DNA from: Lutraria lutraria | Lineage: Eukaryota; Mollusca; Bivalvia; Venerida; Mactridae | Assembly: GCA_964023205.1 (NCBI GenBank) | Contig: OZ026843.1 | Location: 5,069,029 to 5,133,028 of the forward strand | DNA: 64,000 nucleotides | Direction: 5' to 3' | Shown: positions 63,601 through 64,000 of the stretch, in pieces | Layout: every line of letters starts with the position of its first letter | How positions within the stretch are numbered: position 1 is the first letter of the stretch | Position numbers and translations under genes: made by a program | Notes under the pieces: generated by a model | What the model was told of the DNA's origin: nothing | The model's database searches: none | What the model saw: the letters and a program-made list of their open reading frames with translations, nothing else

Positions 63601-63917
63601 TGATTTTTCAGGTCAGTAGGTCAATGGTCAAGGTCACATGGGCATCGTGTTTTAAAAAAACACATCTTGCTGTGAAACTAATTTATAATTTATAAGCTTG
63701 TTGTTGACTTAATCTATGATTGATTCAGATATTGGGTAGAAATAGTTTATTCTATATTTTGCTCAGTTTAAGATGATGTCATGGAAATGAAATGTAAAAT
63801 GTTTGTGTTTATATTTCAGTATATTTTGTCCTGCTAAGATTGAAAGACACAAAACAACAAGGTGAATTCTTCATGACCATCAGAAACATTCCAGTTGCCA
63901 TATCATTATATCTACAG
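48689..63917 (+). CDS. VPS16: VPS16, HOPS/CORVET core subunit (5' 17 exons; continues past window)
   Basis: Coding exons: 48689-48732, 49499-49587, 51273-51367, 51926-52054, 52978-53122, 54738-54856, 55308-55427, 56242-56297, 56758-56832, 57439 (or 57457)-57533, 58184-58260, 58625-58750, 59267-59394, 60079-60223, 62095-62229, 63181-63289, 63820-63917. All are in phase, giving about 595 residues of a protein normally near 840. It matches animal VPS16 end to end: ELYSLDWG and AGPYGGPV near the N-terminus, [17 protein letters not shown] propeller repeats, then the Vps16 C-terminal alpha-solenoid ([73 protein letters not shown]). VPS16 is the scaffold of the HOPS and CORVET tethering complexes, needed for endosome-lysosome fusion. 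No broken exon is seen. Introns 9 and 13 have U12-type GTATCCTT donors. Confidence 0.95.
49099..49294. mobile_element. MITE in VPS16 intron 1
   Basis: Inverted ends CAGGGCTTTTTTCCC / GTGAAAAAAAGCCCTG, flanked by TACGG at 49094-49098 and 49295-49299 as a 5-bp target duplication. Contains repeated TTTTCCCC motifs and no coding sequence. Confidence 0.75.
50098..50880 (+). repeat. Tandem array of about 150-bp units in VPS16 intron 2
   Basis: About five diverged units, each with CACCAAACTTTGTCAGAATG, GTCTTAATGATAT, GGTCAAAAACTAGGTCAC and GTCAAATCTTAGGAAAA; spacing of the GTCTTAATG block is about 145-156 bp. It ends TGTGAGTGATATAGGGCC, the inverse of the start of the repeats at 17404 and 26989, so it is the same dispersed family. 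Confidence 0.8.
54008..54705. repeat. Minisatellite (about 86-88 bp, 8 copies) in VPS16 intron 5
   Basis: Each unit contains TTTGTGTGTCCTAGCAA, TTTAGTTTAAGTAGCCAATA and TTTATGGTCCAGTGTG. Copies are nearly identical except the last. The array ends about 30 bp before the exon 6 acceptor at 54737, so the polypyrimidine tract is built from the last partial unit. Confidence 0.92.
55490..55715. repeat. Dispersed repeat in VPS16 intron 7
   Basis: Shares with 63440-63670 the blocks CAAACTTTAACCTTGCCTAT, TCATCAAACTTCATA and TTAAAACACATCTTG, in the same orientation. No coding content; class unknown. Confidence 0.7.
57152..57332. mobile_element. MITE, TIR CAGT(A/G)CAACCTCTCC family, in VPS16 intron 9
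   Basis: Ends GCAGTGCAACCTCTCC and GAGAGGTTGTACTGTAC, with internal GTTGTTGTTGAGAGGTTGTT. A shorter member of the family is at 62315-62425. Confidence 0.65.
58295..58468. mobile_element. MITE, TIR CAGTCAAACCTG family, in VPS16 intron 11
   Basis: Ends CAGTCAAACCTGTGTTAA and TTTGCAGGTTTGACT, inverted. Same family as 44625-44806 and 29148-29287. Confidence 0.7.
58819..59047. mobile_element. MITE-like element in VPS16 intron 12
   Basis: Ends TAGGGCCATACTTAAAG and TTTTAAGGATGGCCTA, with GTAGGTAGGTAGGG inside. A diverged relative of the element at 15454-15702. Confidence 0.65.
60255..60535. mobile_element. MITE, TIR GGGTCCRTATTCACAAAGC, in VPS16 intron 14
   Basis: The 27-bp ends are inverted repeats with one mismatch (GGGTCCGTATTCACAAAGCA at the left; ATGCTTTGTGAATATGGACC at the right). 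Subterminal CTTAAGT and ACTTAAG motifs are repeated. No clear target duplication. Confidence 0.8.
60947..62065 (-). mobile_element. Non-autonomous hAT element in VPS16 intron 14
   Basis: Bounded by TAGGGCTGTCCCGATA and TATCGGGACAGCCCTA, perfect 16-bp inverted ends, and flanked by identical 8-bp target duplications ATTATTAA (60939-60946 and 62066-62073), the hAT signature. Subterminal CGATACGAT-type motifs are repeated at both ends. On the - strand 61450-61654 encodes a BED-type zinc finger ([20 protein letters not shown], then [12 protein letters not shown] and SNIRTHI). No transposase catalytic domain remains, so the element is about 1.1 kb, internally deleted and non-autonomous. Confidence 0.92.
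61450..61654 (-). pseudogene. BED zinc-finger remnant of hAT transposase
   Basis: A reading frame whose start encodes a BED finger: an aromatic W..HF motif, C-x2-C (CKMC), then a SN..TH segment giving the distal histidine. It opens with an ATG at 61652-61654 and runs on to a stop at 61364-61366, but similarity ends after the finger. The rest of a hAT transposase (RNase H-like catalytic core and dimerisation region) is absent. Confidence 0.75.
62315..62425. mobile_element. Short MITE in VPS16 intron 15
   Basis: GTACAGTACAACCTCTCC at the left and GGAGAGGATGAACTGTAC at the right, with an internal GTTGTTGTAGGGAGGTTGTT. Relative of 57152-57332. Confidence 0.65.
62668..62874. mobile_element. MITE with 26-bp perfect TIRs and TA target sites, VPS16 intron 15
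   Basis: Ends CTGTGGAATCATTAATTTTC and its exact reverse complement, 26 bp perfect, flanked by TA on both sides (62666-62667, 62875-62876). The interior contains nested palindromes around CCACGAAATC. TA duplication fits a Tc1/mariner-like mobiliser. Confidence 0.85.
63440..63670. repeat. Dispersed repeat in VPS16 intron 16
   Basis: Same family and orientation as 55490-55715, with the TACCAAACTTTAACCTTGCC block and a terminal TTTTAAAAAAACACATCTTG. Confidence 0.7.
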
Positions 63918-64000
63918 GTAATTAGTGTAAAAGTATGAAATGTTTACCAGTCTGAAATAGAAACCAGTCAGTTTTATAATTATGAAATAGAAACCAGTCT

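Overview
The window is animal nuclear DNA: AT-rich, with short coding exons in long introns, GT-AG splice sites, tRNA-derived SINEs, many small terminal-inverted-repeat elements and a satellite array. The repeat families (including the GGCCC...TATATCGCTCACATG repeat) and a beta-1,3-glucan-binding-protein gene with CBM39 and GH16 modules fit a mollusc, most likely a bivalve. No species is claimed. All gene models were spliced by eye. Every internal intron phase was checked, and all models stay in frame.

Layout. 1-3.67 kb: nothing recognisable. 3.67-5.37 kb: the last three coding exons of an EF-hand protein (- strand). 5.4-9.98 kb: non-coding apart from one unexplained ATG-less reading frame. 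9.98-42.7 kb: a locus of tandemly duplicated secreted-protein genes, with a - strand type (here 'M', 8 coding exons, 343 aa) and a + strand type (here 'P', 7 coding exons, 339 aa). M and P are paralogues arranged head to head, with equivalent introns in the same phase. There are two copies of M, two complete copies of P and one P copy truncated after exon 2. The cause is two overlapping direct duplications: a 9,585-bp unit present twice and almost identical (9978-19562 and 19563-29147), and an older unit of about 8 kb (26606-34745 and 34746-about 42716).

The M and P proteins are not obviously a described invertebrate family. They share the architecture of vertebrate clusterin: signal peptide, a C-x10-C-x2-C-x4-C cluster identical in spacing to the clusterin beta chain, an amphipathic helical middle, a basic cleavage site (furin-type in M), a second Cys cluster, a helical segment, and a C-terminal segment resembling clusterin's last 40 residues. 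This is the most interesting content of the window.

43.2-45.2 kb: three exons of a beta-1,3-glucan-binding protein gene (- strand). Its downstream catalytic exons are absent, because the sequence where they should lie is the edge of the duplicated locus. 46.3-48.3 kb: a 40-bp satellite. 48.7 kb to the end: VPS16 (+ strand), 17 coding exons giving about 595 residues and continuing past the window. VPS16 carries two U12-type introns, one of which appears to end without AG. Its other introns hold a hAT element with an intact 8-bp target duplication, several small inverted-repeat elements, and a minisatellite next to exon 6.
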